A stretch of 64,000 bases of DNA from Tanypteryx hageni (taxonomy: Eukaryota > Arthropoda > Insecta > Odonata > Petaluridae): positions 35,126,854 to 35,190,853 of the forward strand of contig CM054116.1 of NCBI GenBank assembly GCA_028673005.1, read 5' to 3'. The translations under genes were made by a program, and so were the position numbers. How positions within the stretch are numbered: position 1 is the first letter of the stretch; every line of letters starts with the position of its first letter. Shown one piece after another: positions 23,779 to 32,924 of the stretch. The notes beneath the pieces were generated by a model that was given only the letters and a program-made list of their open reading frames with translations, had not been told where the DNA came from and did no database searches.

Positions 23779-25096
23779 GTTGGAATCTGAGCTCCACACC
23801 CCAAACCCCAACATCCCCAGAATGTACTGTTTACCAAAAATTCACAAAAAAGACACCCCTCAGACCCATAGTCTCCTCGATCAGTTCCCCAACATATAAA
23901 GTTTCCCGCTGGCTCAACGAACAATTTAAGCAGTGGCCCCTCACACAAGATCCGAACATCAAAAACAACACTCACTTCATTAACCGGATTAAAAATTCAA
24001 GCCTCAAAGAAAACGAAATCTTTGTCTCCTTTGACGTAGTTTCCCTTTTCCCTAGGGTACCCATAGAAGAATCCTTAAAATTTCTTGAAACATGGCTCAC
24101 AGAACAAAACCTAACACAAGAAACAGGAAATACGTACAACTAATACGCCTTTACATGAACCAGAACTACTCCCAAATCAACAACAAACTATATCGATAAA
24201 ACCAAGGGACGACCATGAGAAACTCTCTTTCCCCCATCCTTGCAAACCTCTTCATGAACAACTTTGAAAAACAATGCAAAAATACTTTTACTTATTTCCC
24301 CGAAACATGGTTAAGGTACGTTGATGGTGTTTTTGCAATCTCCGACATATCGAAGAGCAACATCACAGACTTCTTAGGAAAACCGAACGAACAGTACGAT
24401 TCCATCAAATTTACATAAGAGGAAGAAAGACAAAACACTTCCTTTCCTCGATTTACTCACAAAAAGACATGACAACCGGCTTACTTTCAGCATTTACCGG
24501 AAACCTACACATTCGGACACATTAATCCCACATGATTCCCATCATCACATTGCACATAAGGTAGCACCATTTCACTCCATGATTCATCTTTTACTGCAGG
24601 CCCCCCTTTCAAAACCCGATTTTCACAAAGAACTTTCCCACATAAAAAACATCGAAACACTTAACGGTTACGACAGCCAAATAGTAGAGAATATATTACG
24701 AAAAAAGAAACACCATCTCCACGTCAAAAATCAGACAACACTCACAAACATTAACACCAAAAATCCAAAATACATTCAAATACCTTTTGCTCCAGGTGTC
24801 ACCAACAAACTCGGAAACATTTTTTCATAACAAGATTTAAAAACTGTTCATGTCAACAACAATAAACTCACCAACCTTCTTCACAACCCGAAAGACACAA
24901 TACCGCCTTTACAAAAATCAGGAATTTACAAGATTGCTTGCGGGACATGTGATAGGATATATATAGGACAGCCAAAACGTAATTTGGAAATAGAGCACTT
25001 AGCACACTTCAGACACAATAGGATAAACAATTCGAGTGTAGCCGCCCATATACAATAAAACAACCACCCCATCACTATACAGTCTATAGAGAAATA
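23779..25096 (+). pseudogene. Penelope-like RT and GIY-YIG relic (copy 1, part 1)
   Basis: The reading shifts frame several times. Visible blocks are MYCLPKIHKK then PLRPIVSSISSPTYK (RT fingers), FVSFDVVSLFPRVPIEESL (the motif A aspartate region), RNSLSPILANLFMNNFE (motif B) and LRYVDGVFAI at 24317-24328, where the expected YVDD has become YVDG. The GIY-YIG nuclease follows at about 24921-25055 as GIYKIACGTCDRIYIGQPKR and later FRHNRINNSSVAAHIQ. The N-terminal third of a normal PLE protein is absent. With the mutated catalytic Asp, frameshifts and stops it cannot be functional. It resembles Penelope/Poseidon-type PLEs. Confidence 0.88.
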
Positions 25097-25798
25097 AGTG
25101 GTCCTAGCGACCATCGTCAGCTTCAGGATGATCTGGATGCGTTATCTGTTTGGTGCAAGGAATGGCAGCTAGAAATAAATCAGAAAAAGAGTAACGTTCT
25201 AAACTTTTGGAAATCTAGAAGCCCATCGTCCGTGTTTACCTACTCGATAGATGGTGAGAGCATTCCTGTTTCGGAATCCGTGAAATACCTCGGGGTCACC
25301 TTGAATCGTGACCTGTCTTGGGACAAGCACATAAGACGAGTGATAGGTGCGGCAAATAAGAAGTTGGCTTTTGTGCGTAGAATAGTCAGAAAAAGCACGA
25401 AAAAGGTGAGAGAATCCTGTTATTTATCCTTGGTTAGACCTCAAATGGAATACGCAGCAGCGGTTTGGAATCCATATCAGAGGGGACTCATAAAGGATTT
25501 AGAAAAAATACAGCGGCGAGCAGCTAGATTCGTGAAAAAGAATTACGATAAAAAACAGAGCGTTACGTTACTCATTGAAGAGTTGAGTTGGCCATCGTTG
25601 AAAGATCGTAGATTAGAGGCGAGACTTAAACTTCTAGATAAATATAGGTCGGAGATATTCGTAAATGAAATGAAGGATATTATTCGACAACCAACGTATA
25701 TCGGACGGAGGGATAATGAGATTCGCGAAATAGATAGTAGGACGGAGAGGTATAAGGAGTCCTTTTTCCCTAGGACAATACGTGACCACAATAGATAA
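25097..25798 (+). CDS. Reverse transcriptase C-terminal part of the LINE, open frame
   Basis: The frame is open from the insertion point to a stop at 25798, about 233 codons, with no start of its own. It begins SGPSDHRQLQDDLDALSVWC, continues with CKEWQLEINQKKS and VKYLGVTLNRDLSWDKHI, then YLSLVRPQMEYAAAVWNPY and LEKIQRRAARFV, and ends in a basic tail. These are the RT palm/thumb end and C-terminal domain typical of CR1/L2/Jockey-type LINE ORF2. The catalytic YxDD lies upstream of the truncation. It is intact but only a fragment, so it should encode nothing active by itself. Confidence 0.85.
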   Translation, partial: SGPSDHRQLQDDLDALSVWCKEWQLEINQKKSNVLNFWKSRSPSSVFTYSIDGESIPVSESVKYLGVTLNRDLSWDKHIRRVIGAANKKLAFVRRIVRKSTKKVRESCYLSLVRPQMEYAAAVWNPYQRGLIKDLEKIQRRAARFVKKNYDKKQSVTLLIEELSWPSLKDRRLEARLKLLDKYRSEIFVNEMKDIIRQPTYIGRRDNEIREIDSRTERYKESFFPRTIRDHNR

Positions 25799-25892
25799 CT
25801 GTGAATAATAATTAGTTAGGAACTTGGTGCTCGGCACCCCCTGCCATCCACCGTCAAGGTGACTTGAAGGGTAATATGTAGATGTAGATGTA
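25097..25892 (+). mobile_element. 5'-truncated non-LTR retrotransposon (CR1/L2-like) inserted in PLE copy 1
   Basis: PLE sequence breaks after GAGAAATA (25096) and resumes at TACAGTATCTCTAACAC (25891). The insert opens directly in coding sequence and ends with the 3' UTR and a short repeat, TGTAGATGTAGATGTA. A clean 5' truncation, a 3' simple repeat and a very short or absent target duplication are typical of target-primed LINE insertion. The insert is younger than its host element. Confidence 0.88.
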
Positions 25893-26155
25893 CAGTATCT
25901 CTAACACTGTTAAAATCAATACGTGAAGAAAACAAATTAGACGCCTTTGAGAGTCTCTTTATTAACAAATTCAAACAAACCGTTATGAATATCGATAGCG
26001 GTCCGGTACTTTACTCCCCCATTTACGGTCTAACGATTCCCCCTTCCCCTTCTCCCCCTCACACTCCCCTCCCATCCACCTTCACTTTCTCGCCAACCGT
26101 CAACGGTTAATATTCCCTCACGCAACCCAGCAGACCCCACTCTTCTTCCAGAACT
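25893..26155 (+). pseudogene. Penelope-like protein C-terminal tail (copy 1, part 2)
   Basis: After the LINE the PLE frame resumes: TVSLTLLKSIREENKL, then DAFESLFINKFKQTVMN and a proline/serine-rich tail with PPSPSPPHTPLPSTFTFSP. It overlaps the right inverted arm, so the 3' coding end of the PLE lies inside its pLTR. A stop falls within the tail. The left arm encodes a version of the same peptide on the minus strand. Confidence 0.75.
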
Positions 26156-26256
26156 ACTGATGATGAGAGCTTGGCTCTCGAAATACGTATTTAGCGCTTG
26201 GTTCTTCTCGCTAAATCCTTTGTTTGTTTACGATCGGAGTCCACTCTTCAGGTCAA
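25947..26256 (+). repeat. Right pLTR arm of PLE copy 1
   Basis: This is the direct-sense terminal repeat of the element, containing the C-terminal coding tail, then the hammerhead-like core at 26154-26194, then the outer end ACTCTTCAGGTC. Its inverse is at 23498-23778. Confidence 0.9.
26154..26194 (+). ncRNA. Hammerhead-ribozyme-like motif (PLE copy 1, right arm)
   Basis: CTGATGA (26157-26163) is followed by one extra U, a 6-bp stem GAGAGC/GCTCTC with a UUG loop, and GAAA (26180-26183). Then comes the self-complementary TACGTA region, a U, and TAG (26192-26194), which pairs with CTA just before the core (stem I). A type I hammerhead with a tiny stem III is known from Penelope-like pLTRs. The extra base before stem II departs from the canonical core. 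Confidence 0.6.
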
Positions 26257-27481
26257 AGAAAAATTTTAAAAAAGTCTCACAAAAGAGCATTAAAGATTGA
26301 GATAGGAATACCGCAATGCTCCGACAAAAAAAGCCCGGAAAATCTCCCTCGTTTATCTCTTCATTCCGAGAATCGCTTCCCGGGTTTTCCTTCCGAATTA
26401 CGCATTCACTCTCAGTGCTATTCCGGCGCCTCATACCCTCCCTTAAACGTGTCGCGCCTTGCCTCACTCCGCCCTTGGCACGACCTTCAACCTCCCCATC
26501 TCGCTCCTTCGCTCCACCATGCCACAATCCAATCTTCGTCGGCGCGACTACAACTCTTACAACGAAAATCCCCCCGCCCAACCCTCGATCTTCTCTAATC
26601 TGGTTCAGAAATTCTCCCTCGCCTTCCTCCCTCCCTCCCTCTCTTCTTTTATCTCTCTTCCTTTCTGTATACCTCCGCATCTCCCATCCTCTACCTCATC
26701 TCCGATTCTTCCCTGTCACCTTACTTCCGTCCTTGTGGAATCCAACAAGAGTTTATCCAACTTCATCTTACGCGGAGTATTTCCCCGACCCTTATAAGTG
26801 ACAGGGCCTATTGTTTAGTTTTATCCCCCAATGTTTCCTCACGGTCAGGAGGAGGATTACTACTCCCCTTTATGTCCAAGCCAGCAGACTTAAACTCATC
26901 GGAAATTTACACTCTTCTCCTCACAACTCGCGATAACTCAGCTTCCGCTGACTGCCCCTTCATCCCTTGACATACCTTGACCCTCCTAAACCCCTTACTC
27001 ACCTTGAAAGAGGGTATCACCATATTCTTCCTTTCACTCTTCCTTCTCCCTCTTATTCTTCTTTCTCTCTTCATCTCGAAGGGACTGATTTTTCATCTCT
27101 ATATTGCGACGGAGCTTCGAACAAAAAGGTAGCGAAGCGAATTTTTCTCGCCGCCTGAAGAAGAAACGTAATTATGCGAAACAGTATGAATAAATTTAGA
27201 GTCCAATTATTTAATACAGTTCAGAATATTATTCAGTACCTTCAGTATCGCAAGGAATGCCTGATATACCTGTCGCACCCAGTATATCGGGTGGCGTTTT
27301 CCTATAGCTATAACCAATGTAATCTCAACCTTGGCAGTCGTTAAATCGGGGGTCAGATTTTTTCCCATGTTTCTGCATGAATGCTTAAAACGCGTTCGGC
27401 ACTTCCTTGATAAATAAGTATTATTGTTAAAGTTAAAAAGAGAATTATAGAGCTCAGCTAATGGCTTAAATCAAACTGAAG

Positions 27482-27483
<2 letters not shown>
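26257..27483. other. Unassigned, pyrimidine-rich
   Basis: The region 26340-27100 is rich in C and T and gives overlapping P/S/L-rich frames on both strands. I see no known domain and do not call a gene. Confidence 0.4.

Positions 27484-27533
<50 letters not shown>
27484..27533. repeat. (TA)25 microsatellite
   Basis: A pure TA run abuts the outer end of the PLE pLTR fragment on its right. Confidence 0.98.
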
Positions 27534-27539
<6 letters not shown>

Positions 27540-27790
27540 AAGGAAAAGAAAAGGTAGTGATGAGGGTGGCAACAAGGTGTTGAGGGAAGCCCAGCGGACA
27601 CTTACCAAGTTGAGGACCAAGCTGGCAGGCTGCTGGGGGCGTCGAAGAGACACACAAAACACACGAACACAAAAACACACGCAAGCTTATCGGGCCTATG
27701 CCCTTCTTCAGCGAAAGAGTAACGTAAAGTGACACACTGGGCGGGGAATGACAGGGTGATGTGGGAAGGTTGATGATTGGAGGATATATA
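27534..27790 (-). mobile_element. Penelope-like pLTR fragment (second family), reverse orientation
   Basis: On the minus strand the order of blocks matches the 3' end of the PLE at 29.5-32.7 kb: CGCCCAGTGTGTCAC, a hammerhead-like CTGAAGAAGGGCATAGGCCC, AAGCTTGCGTGTG, a GGTAAGTG donor-like string, then CAACACCTTGTTGCC, a CTTTTCTTTTCC tract and (TA)n. No RT sequence is attached. It is a solitary or deeply truncated 3' end. Confidence 0.8.
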
Positions 27791-28302
27791 TATATTCATA
27801 ACTCATAAAAATCTAGTAAAGCGTATCTGGTTTTTCCATTTTCCAACCTACAGATATATATATAGATAAGATAGGATTAAAATCTTGTTATTTTAAGAAT
27901 AAAACCGTCGTACGTATGCTAATGTCATAAAATCAAGTGCAGCAGTTTAGAATCAAGAAAGATGTGGTTTTCTAAGATATACATTTCTCTCTCGACCATA
28001 TCGCTATAGAACCGCTTAAAGAAAAGCCGTAACTTGAAGTGACTCTGCAGGTAGAGAGGTTCGGTGTTTGAGTGTGAGATTTAAGTTCCCGTTTTGTATG
28101 TGTTGGTATAATGGGTTTCGGATTAGGTGCCAAATTTATCCTCCTTTTGTTCTATTCTAAGATTTGGCATGCGGTAGATGACGGGAAGGATAAGACAAAA
28201 AACAGGTCCGTATGCCAATGACGATGGTCTGATATAATTGGGCTGTGGACGACGTTTACGATGGCTCTTCCCCTCATAACTATAGTCAAACCAAGCACAG
28301 CA
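27791..28302. other. Unassigned sequence
   Basis: A short TATA-rich run lies at about 27856. No gene is recognised. Confidence 0.4.
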
Positions 28303-28510
28303 GCTGAATTTTTAGGCTGGTTTTCAAAGGAAACAGCCTTATGAAATGGTCCTTTCTGTGTGTGTCCCCTACTAACAACTTTTGCACCGATTTTCATGAA
28401 AGTTGGTATGAGACTCGTGCTTCCAGGGCCCACCTCCGGGCTGTATTTTAATTCGCGAAGATTGATGTCCTGGATTCGATTCCAGGAACTTTTCCCCCTA
28501 TTTTTACTTT
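28303..28510 (-). repeat. Dispersed repeat family R1, copy 1
   Basis: Read on the minus strand this shares ordered blocks with 59095-59415 and 59830-60167: TTCCTGGAATCGAA, ACTTTCATGAAAATCGGT, CAAAAGTTGTTAGTAGGGGA, CACACACAGAAAGGACC and a final CAGCCTAAAAAT. The three copies differ by many substitutions. No protein is encoded and the class is unknown; a SINE or MITE relic is possible. Confidence 0.75.
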
Positions 28511-29469
28511 CTCATATACGTAGTTTATTGAGAAAGTATTGTTATCGTGAAAAAATTAGAATTCGAGATTTTGATGGAAATACACGTTTTAGGTGTCCCT
28601 GGGTTCATGAAAGTGGTTTTCGTCTTTCCGTCTCACAGTGGGTCAGAATCGAAATAAGGAGGAAAAATTCTATTTTGCGAAGTTCATTGTTTCACCTCCT
28701 ATTAGCCCTGCTTCTATTTATAGTAGTGCAAATTTTCATGAGATACCTGTTGGAAATTGCATATTGATCTCACACACGCCAACAAATTTCAAGTTTTTAA
28801 AATCCTTTTGTTTCTGTCCATAATGGTTCCGCAACTACCACATATTTCCTGCTTTTTTGTTTATGATATCTGAAAGAATCGGAATACAAGTGCCACTGTT
28901 TTTAGTGCTCAAATATGTACACTTTAAATCGATTTGTCCATTGAACACCCCAGTGAAGAATTTGGTGTGTAGACGCTGAAATCTGCTGTTTAAAATTTAT
29001 CACACAGAGTGAAAGGTTATAATTTACGTTCGTTGAGAAAAAAAACAGGATTTCCACGGATTTCCGCCATGAAATGTTTCAATCGCAAGCATGTATCACG
29101 CTGAACGAAAGCCAAAACAATGTAGCTGCTAATATTTGCTAGCTTGAGAACTGCAACAATGAAACTGAACGAGCGCGTCAGTCGCCGGGGTGCGCGCGCG
29201 CCGCCATGTCTAGCATCCACTATCCCGTCTCCATTCCCTCGCGTATGCCAGCTCTGCACGCGTAACCCTTCCAGGAATTACAGGAGCAGTTAACAAGGAG
29301 CCGTTTCACGTTCCCAAGTAAAGCTAGAGTTTTATCTTTCCCGGTCAATTGGTTATGAGTGATTTACTCTTAGCTCCGCGATTGAAAAATTTGTCATTGG
29401 GAACTGTCAGTTAAGGTAAGGGCATGTATTCCTTACCGGAATATGAGTGCATATCTGTATGCAGGCATA

Positions 29470-29473
<4 letters not shown>
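28511..29473. other. Unassigned sequence
   Basis: Nothing is recognised. About 29160-29280 is richer in CpG but has no convincing exon. Confidence 0.4.

Positions 29474-29534
<61 letters not shown>
29474..29534. repeat. (TA)n microsatellite
   Basis: About 30 TA repeats abut the left end of PLE copy 2. Apparent Y/I-repeat frames across it are artefacts. Confidence 0.98.
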
Positions 29535-29538
<4 letters not shown>

Positions 29539-29566
29539 ATGGCAACAAGGTGTTGGGATGAGGAAA
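29539..29566. repeat. Left 28-bp inverted end of PLE copy 2
   Basis: This exact inverse of 32673-32700 starts five bases right of the (TA)n tract. It is a short inverted remnant of the pLTR, which enters coding sequence within about 25 bases. Confidence 0.92.
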
Positions 29567-29590
29567 TACTTCTCCTTCCATCCTTCCACC

Positions 29591-32399
29591 ATGGAAAATA
29601 TCCGCCGTTTTCGTTATCACCTCCGCAAACATGCATCATTAACTTGCCAGATTGAATTCCTCAATGGCTGCCTAGAACTAGGCCTCCCCCCCCAAAGGTC
29701 TCACATTGAGAATCCCCCAATCGGGCCTTCCCCCGGCTATCCGCTCATCTTTCGCCCTTACATATCACCTCATGTCCCTCAACATTGTCCGTCTAATCTT
29801 ACGCCACTATATATCACTCTCTAACATGCACTTTGAGAAATGTTTAATTCTCATACACGAACTCAATCATTCTCCAAACTCCACAGCTGATCTCGACGCC
29901 ATTTTCCGTGGAGCTGCAGAGGATATCGCAGCCAACCGATACAGACTTATACGCAAACTTTCCCTTATGTGCGTCCGCCACCTCCAGCTCGGCCTACCTC
30001 TCCCCTTCCTCTCAGCTGGTAAGTCCGACATCCCCCCTCCCCCTCCTCTCCTCGCCCAAAAACCCTCCTTGGCCGACCTTTTGGGAATCCCCACTCCACC
30101 CCCACTACACTCTCTCAGGAGGTCTCCCTTTGTTTCAACCTGCGAACCGAGGATGCATCCCAATTCTTAGCAGGACCCCACCCCCACGCATATCGCAAAC
30201 CCCCCCAGCCAGATGACGTCCTGAACCTTTCCTCTCATGATCTTAACCCCGCCGAGAATGCCCTCCTTTCCTTCTGCCCCACCATAAAATTTGACCATTT
30301 TTGTCTCCTTGCCGACATACAAGCCTTCGTACGTTTACTCCGTCTCAAAGCCGCCCCACCCACATCTGACTCCTCATCTTCCCCCGACTCACTTCCACAA
30401 TCCCTTTCTGCCTTCAAACCCCCTTCCCAGTATATCCTCCCCTCTCTTCCTCCCCACCATCCCATCGAGCAATATGCTAACTACATCATTCACGCAGTCG
30501 CCCAGCCCAACTTTCCCGACCTCCTTGACCACCACGACAATTTGACGAAACCAGAAAGACACGCAATTTCTACGTTGAAACGCAACTTCAAAATTATTAT
30601 CCTCCCTGCAGACAAAGGTACCACCACCGTGGTAATGCACCGCACGCATTACAACGACGAAGCCCTCCGCCAACTATCTGACCAAACTTCTTACCTTCCT
30701 CTCCCCTCCAACCCCACCGACCGCCACTCCTCCGAAATTTCTGCATATCTGCGTTCCGTGGGAAAACAAGAAGGCCTCTCTGATTCCACCATTTCCCTGA
30801 TGATCCCCAACACACCCCGGACCCTAACCTTCTACCTTCTCCCAAAAATCCACAAACCCAACACCCCCGGCCGCCCCATTGTTGCCAGCTTTAATTCTCC
30901 CACGGAACGCATCTCTGCCTATGTTGACTCCCACTTACAACCTCTCGTCCGTCAAATCCCATCCTTCATCAAAGACACAAACCACTTTCTACTACGCCTA
31001 AAATCACTCCCTTCCCCTCTCCCACCTAACACAATTATGCCCACTATAAACGTCTGCTCCCTCTACACCAACATCCCTCACAACCAAGGACTGTCCGCCC
31101 TGAGAAAATTACTGGACTCCAGACCACCTGACACAAGACCATCCTCCCATTTCCTAACGAAGCTGGCTGAAATGGTGCTCCAAAAAACAACTTCTCTTTC
31201 GGAGGGCGCCAGTAACTACAAATAAAAGGTACTGCGATGGGCACTCGCATGGCGCCCTCCTATGCCAATGTCTTCTTAGGTGAATGGGAGGAACGCTTTC
31301 TTAACGTTTCCCCCAGACCACTCCTATGGCTGAGGTACATTGACGATATTTTTCTTCTCTGGACACATGGACCCGACTCCCTATAATCCTTTTTACAACG
31401 CCTCTCATCCCACCCCAAGCTTTCCTTCACCCACCACTCCTCTGCCTCCAACATCACCTTCCTGGATGTCGATCTCTCCATCCGGGAAAACAAAATCCAC
31501 ACCAGCGTGCACCTCAAGCCTTCCAACCGCCTTCAATATCTCCAGTTCGACAGCTGCCATCCCCTCCACACCAAAACCTCTATTCCCTACGCCCTAGCCC
31601 GACGAGGGCGGAGAATCTGCACAGACAGAGATTCACTGTCCGAGTACTGCTCCACCCTCGAACATGCCTTCTTACAGCGCGGATACCCGCCGGATCTGAT
31701 CCGTGACCAAATCCGGCGGGCAGTCGCATCCGCCACCCCTAACTCCCACCCCAATACCCACACCACCACCGATTCCACCCTCCAACTCACCCTAACCACC
31801 CTGTATTTCTTCGGCATCCACGACATTCTGAAAAATATCCTGAAAGCCGCCCACCTTATCCTCTCATCCTCCACTCACCAGATTCCATTTCCCAGACCAC
31901 CGATGCTCTCCTTCCGCCGTCCCCCTAATCTGGCAAATATTCTATGAAAGAAAGAACCCCCAGCACCCACTCCTTCACACCCTGCCGGATCTTACCCCTG
32001 CGGTAGACCCCGATGTCTAACATGCCCAATAAACCCCCCTGCAACTCCTCCAGTCCCACAACCAACATCACCTACCCCATAACTTCCACCACCAACTGTA
32101 CCACCCGCAATATCATTTACCTCCTGAGATGCACCCAGTGTCCCGCCTTTTATGTTGGCCTCACCAGCAATCCCCTCAACATCCGCATGAACGGCCACCG
32201 CAACAGCGTCATTCTCAAACGACCGCTGCCGGTGGCCGTTCATGCGAACAAACATAATTTAAAGTTTAACAACTGCTTCACAGTGAGAGTCATTCGCGCT
32301 CTCCCCGACTATGCTTTGGCTCCCCAACTCCGTCAGTGGGAGCTTTCGCAAATCCATCTCCTAAACTCCTTCACTCCCCCTGGCCTCAACCTTCGATAG
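29591..32399 (+). pseudogene. Penelope-like RT plus GIY-YIG polyprotein, frameshifted
   Basis: The ATG at 29591 gives MENIRRFRYHLRKHASL, a PLE-like N-terminus. Frames then switch at about 29690, 30130, 31225 and 31950-32013. Frame 2 contains VLNLSSHDLNPAENALLSF, FKIIILPADKGTTTVVM, FYLLPKIHKPNTPGRPIVAS and INVCSLYTNIPHNQGLSALR (RT motif A region). Frame 1 contains [18 protein letters not shown] and [11 protein letters not shown], with an intact YIDD at 31336-31347, then ITFLDVDL. PCGRPRCLTCP near 32000 is the PLE zinc-finger-like linker. The GIY-YIG domain (NIIYLLRCTQCPAFYVGL, IRMNGHR) runs to a stop at 32399. A few indels and one premature stop (31378) are the only damage, so this copy is relatively young. 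Confidence 0.92.
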
Positions 32400-32534
32400 T
32401 TTTTCACTCTCTTTCTGTCTTCTTCCAACCCCCTACCAATCCCCAACCCCCTCCGTATCCTCAAATCCTCGACCTTTCCGCAATACCCTTCCACCCCCAT
32501 GACTCCACCCAGTGTCACCGCCATCAGTTCTCTC

Positions 32535-32575
32535 TCTGTAGCTGATGAAGGAATAATTCCGAAAGCTTCTACGTT
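32535..32575 (+). ncRNA. Hammerhead-ribozyme-like motif (PLE copy 2, 3' pLTR)
   Basis: TGTAG precedes CTGATGA (32542-32548). An extra A, a 4-bp stem GGAA/TTCC with a UAA loop and GAAA (32561-32564) follow. After the self-complementary AGCT and a U, CTACG pairs with TGTAG to give a 5-bp stem I. Core order and pairing match a type I hammerhead with a minimal stem III, as described for Penelope-like elements. The extra base before stem II also occurs in copy 1 and in the 27.7-kb fragment. Confidence 0.65.
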
Positions 32576-32672
32576 TGTGATGTTTCTGTGTTTTAGTGTT
32601 CTTTTACGTGTGCTTCGACATCCCCGGGGCCTCGCCAACCTGAAGTCGTCCGATTGGTGAGTGTTCACTGGG

Positions 32673-32700
32673 TTTCCTCATCCCAACACCTTGTTGCCAT
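32673..32700. repeat. Right 28-bp inverted end of PLE copy 2
   Basis: This exact inverse of 29539-29566 is followed by a pyrimidine tract (CTTTCCTTTTCC) and a short (TA)n, the same order as at the 27.5-kb fragment. Confidence 0.92.
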
Positions 32701-32740
32701 CCATATATCCATTTTACCTTTCCTTTTCCGTAAGCTGTTA

Positions 32741-32766
32741 TATATATATATATTTATATATATATG
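32741..32766. repeat. Short (TA)n tract at the PLE 3' boundary
   Basis: About a dozen imperfect TA repeats follow the pyrimidine tract of the pLTR. The same order of pLTR, pyrimidine tract and TA is found at 27.5 kb on the other strand. Confidence 0.9.
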
Positions 32767-32924
32767 TATATACACAGCTTCATTCCATCTTCACCACCTA
32801 CCCAGTGTACGTCCTTTTTGTGTTCCATCACTTTCCTTTCCTTCCTATCCTAACCCAAATATGTATACATACAGACATTTATATGCATATTATATGTTTA
32901 TATGTATTTTTTCAGCGTGTCAGA

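Larger units (their letters stand above)
23498..26256 (+). mobile_element. Penelope-like retroelement, copy 1, with inverted pLTR-like arms
   Basis: A decayed reverse transcriptase and GIY-YIG region is bounded by inverted arms. The left arm is 23498-23778 and the right arm 25947-26256; they are reverse complements over most of their length, apart from small indels (for example about 20 extra bases near 26190-26210). Inverted or tandem pseudo-LTRs are known for Penelope-like elements. Both arms carry a hammerhead-like core. A LINE fragment interrupts the element at 25097-25892. The 5' part of the coding region is missing. Confidence 0.9.
29535..32740 (+). mobile_element. Penelope-like retroelement, copy 2 (nearly complete)
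   Basis: The element is bounded by a perfect 28-bp inverted repeat: 29539-29566 begins ATGGCAACAAGGTGTTGGGA and 32673-32700 is its exact inverse. Inside lie the N-terminal region, RT, zinc-knuckle-like CxxC, GIY-YIG nuclease and a 3' pLTR with a hammerhead-like core. (TA)n tracts lie outside both ends. It belongs to a different PLE family from copy 1: the protein motifs and GC content differ, and the coding part is strikingly C-rich. Confidence 0.92.

Noticed and set aside
23537..23797. Minus-strand 86-codon proline-rich frame as a separate gene
   Set aside because: It is the inverted copy of the PLE C-terminal tail in the left arm.
26224..26801. Overlapping 110-160 codon frames after PLE copy 1
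   Set aside because: They overlap on both strands in pyrimidine-rich DNA and have no recognisable domain or splice signals.
29411..29639. Open frames with long IYIYIY runs
   Set aside because: They translate the (TA)n microsatellite.
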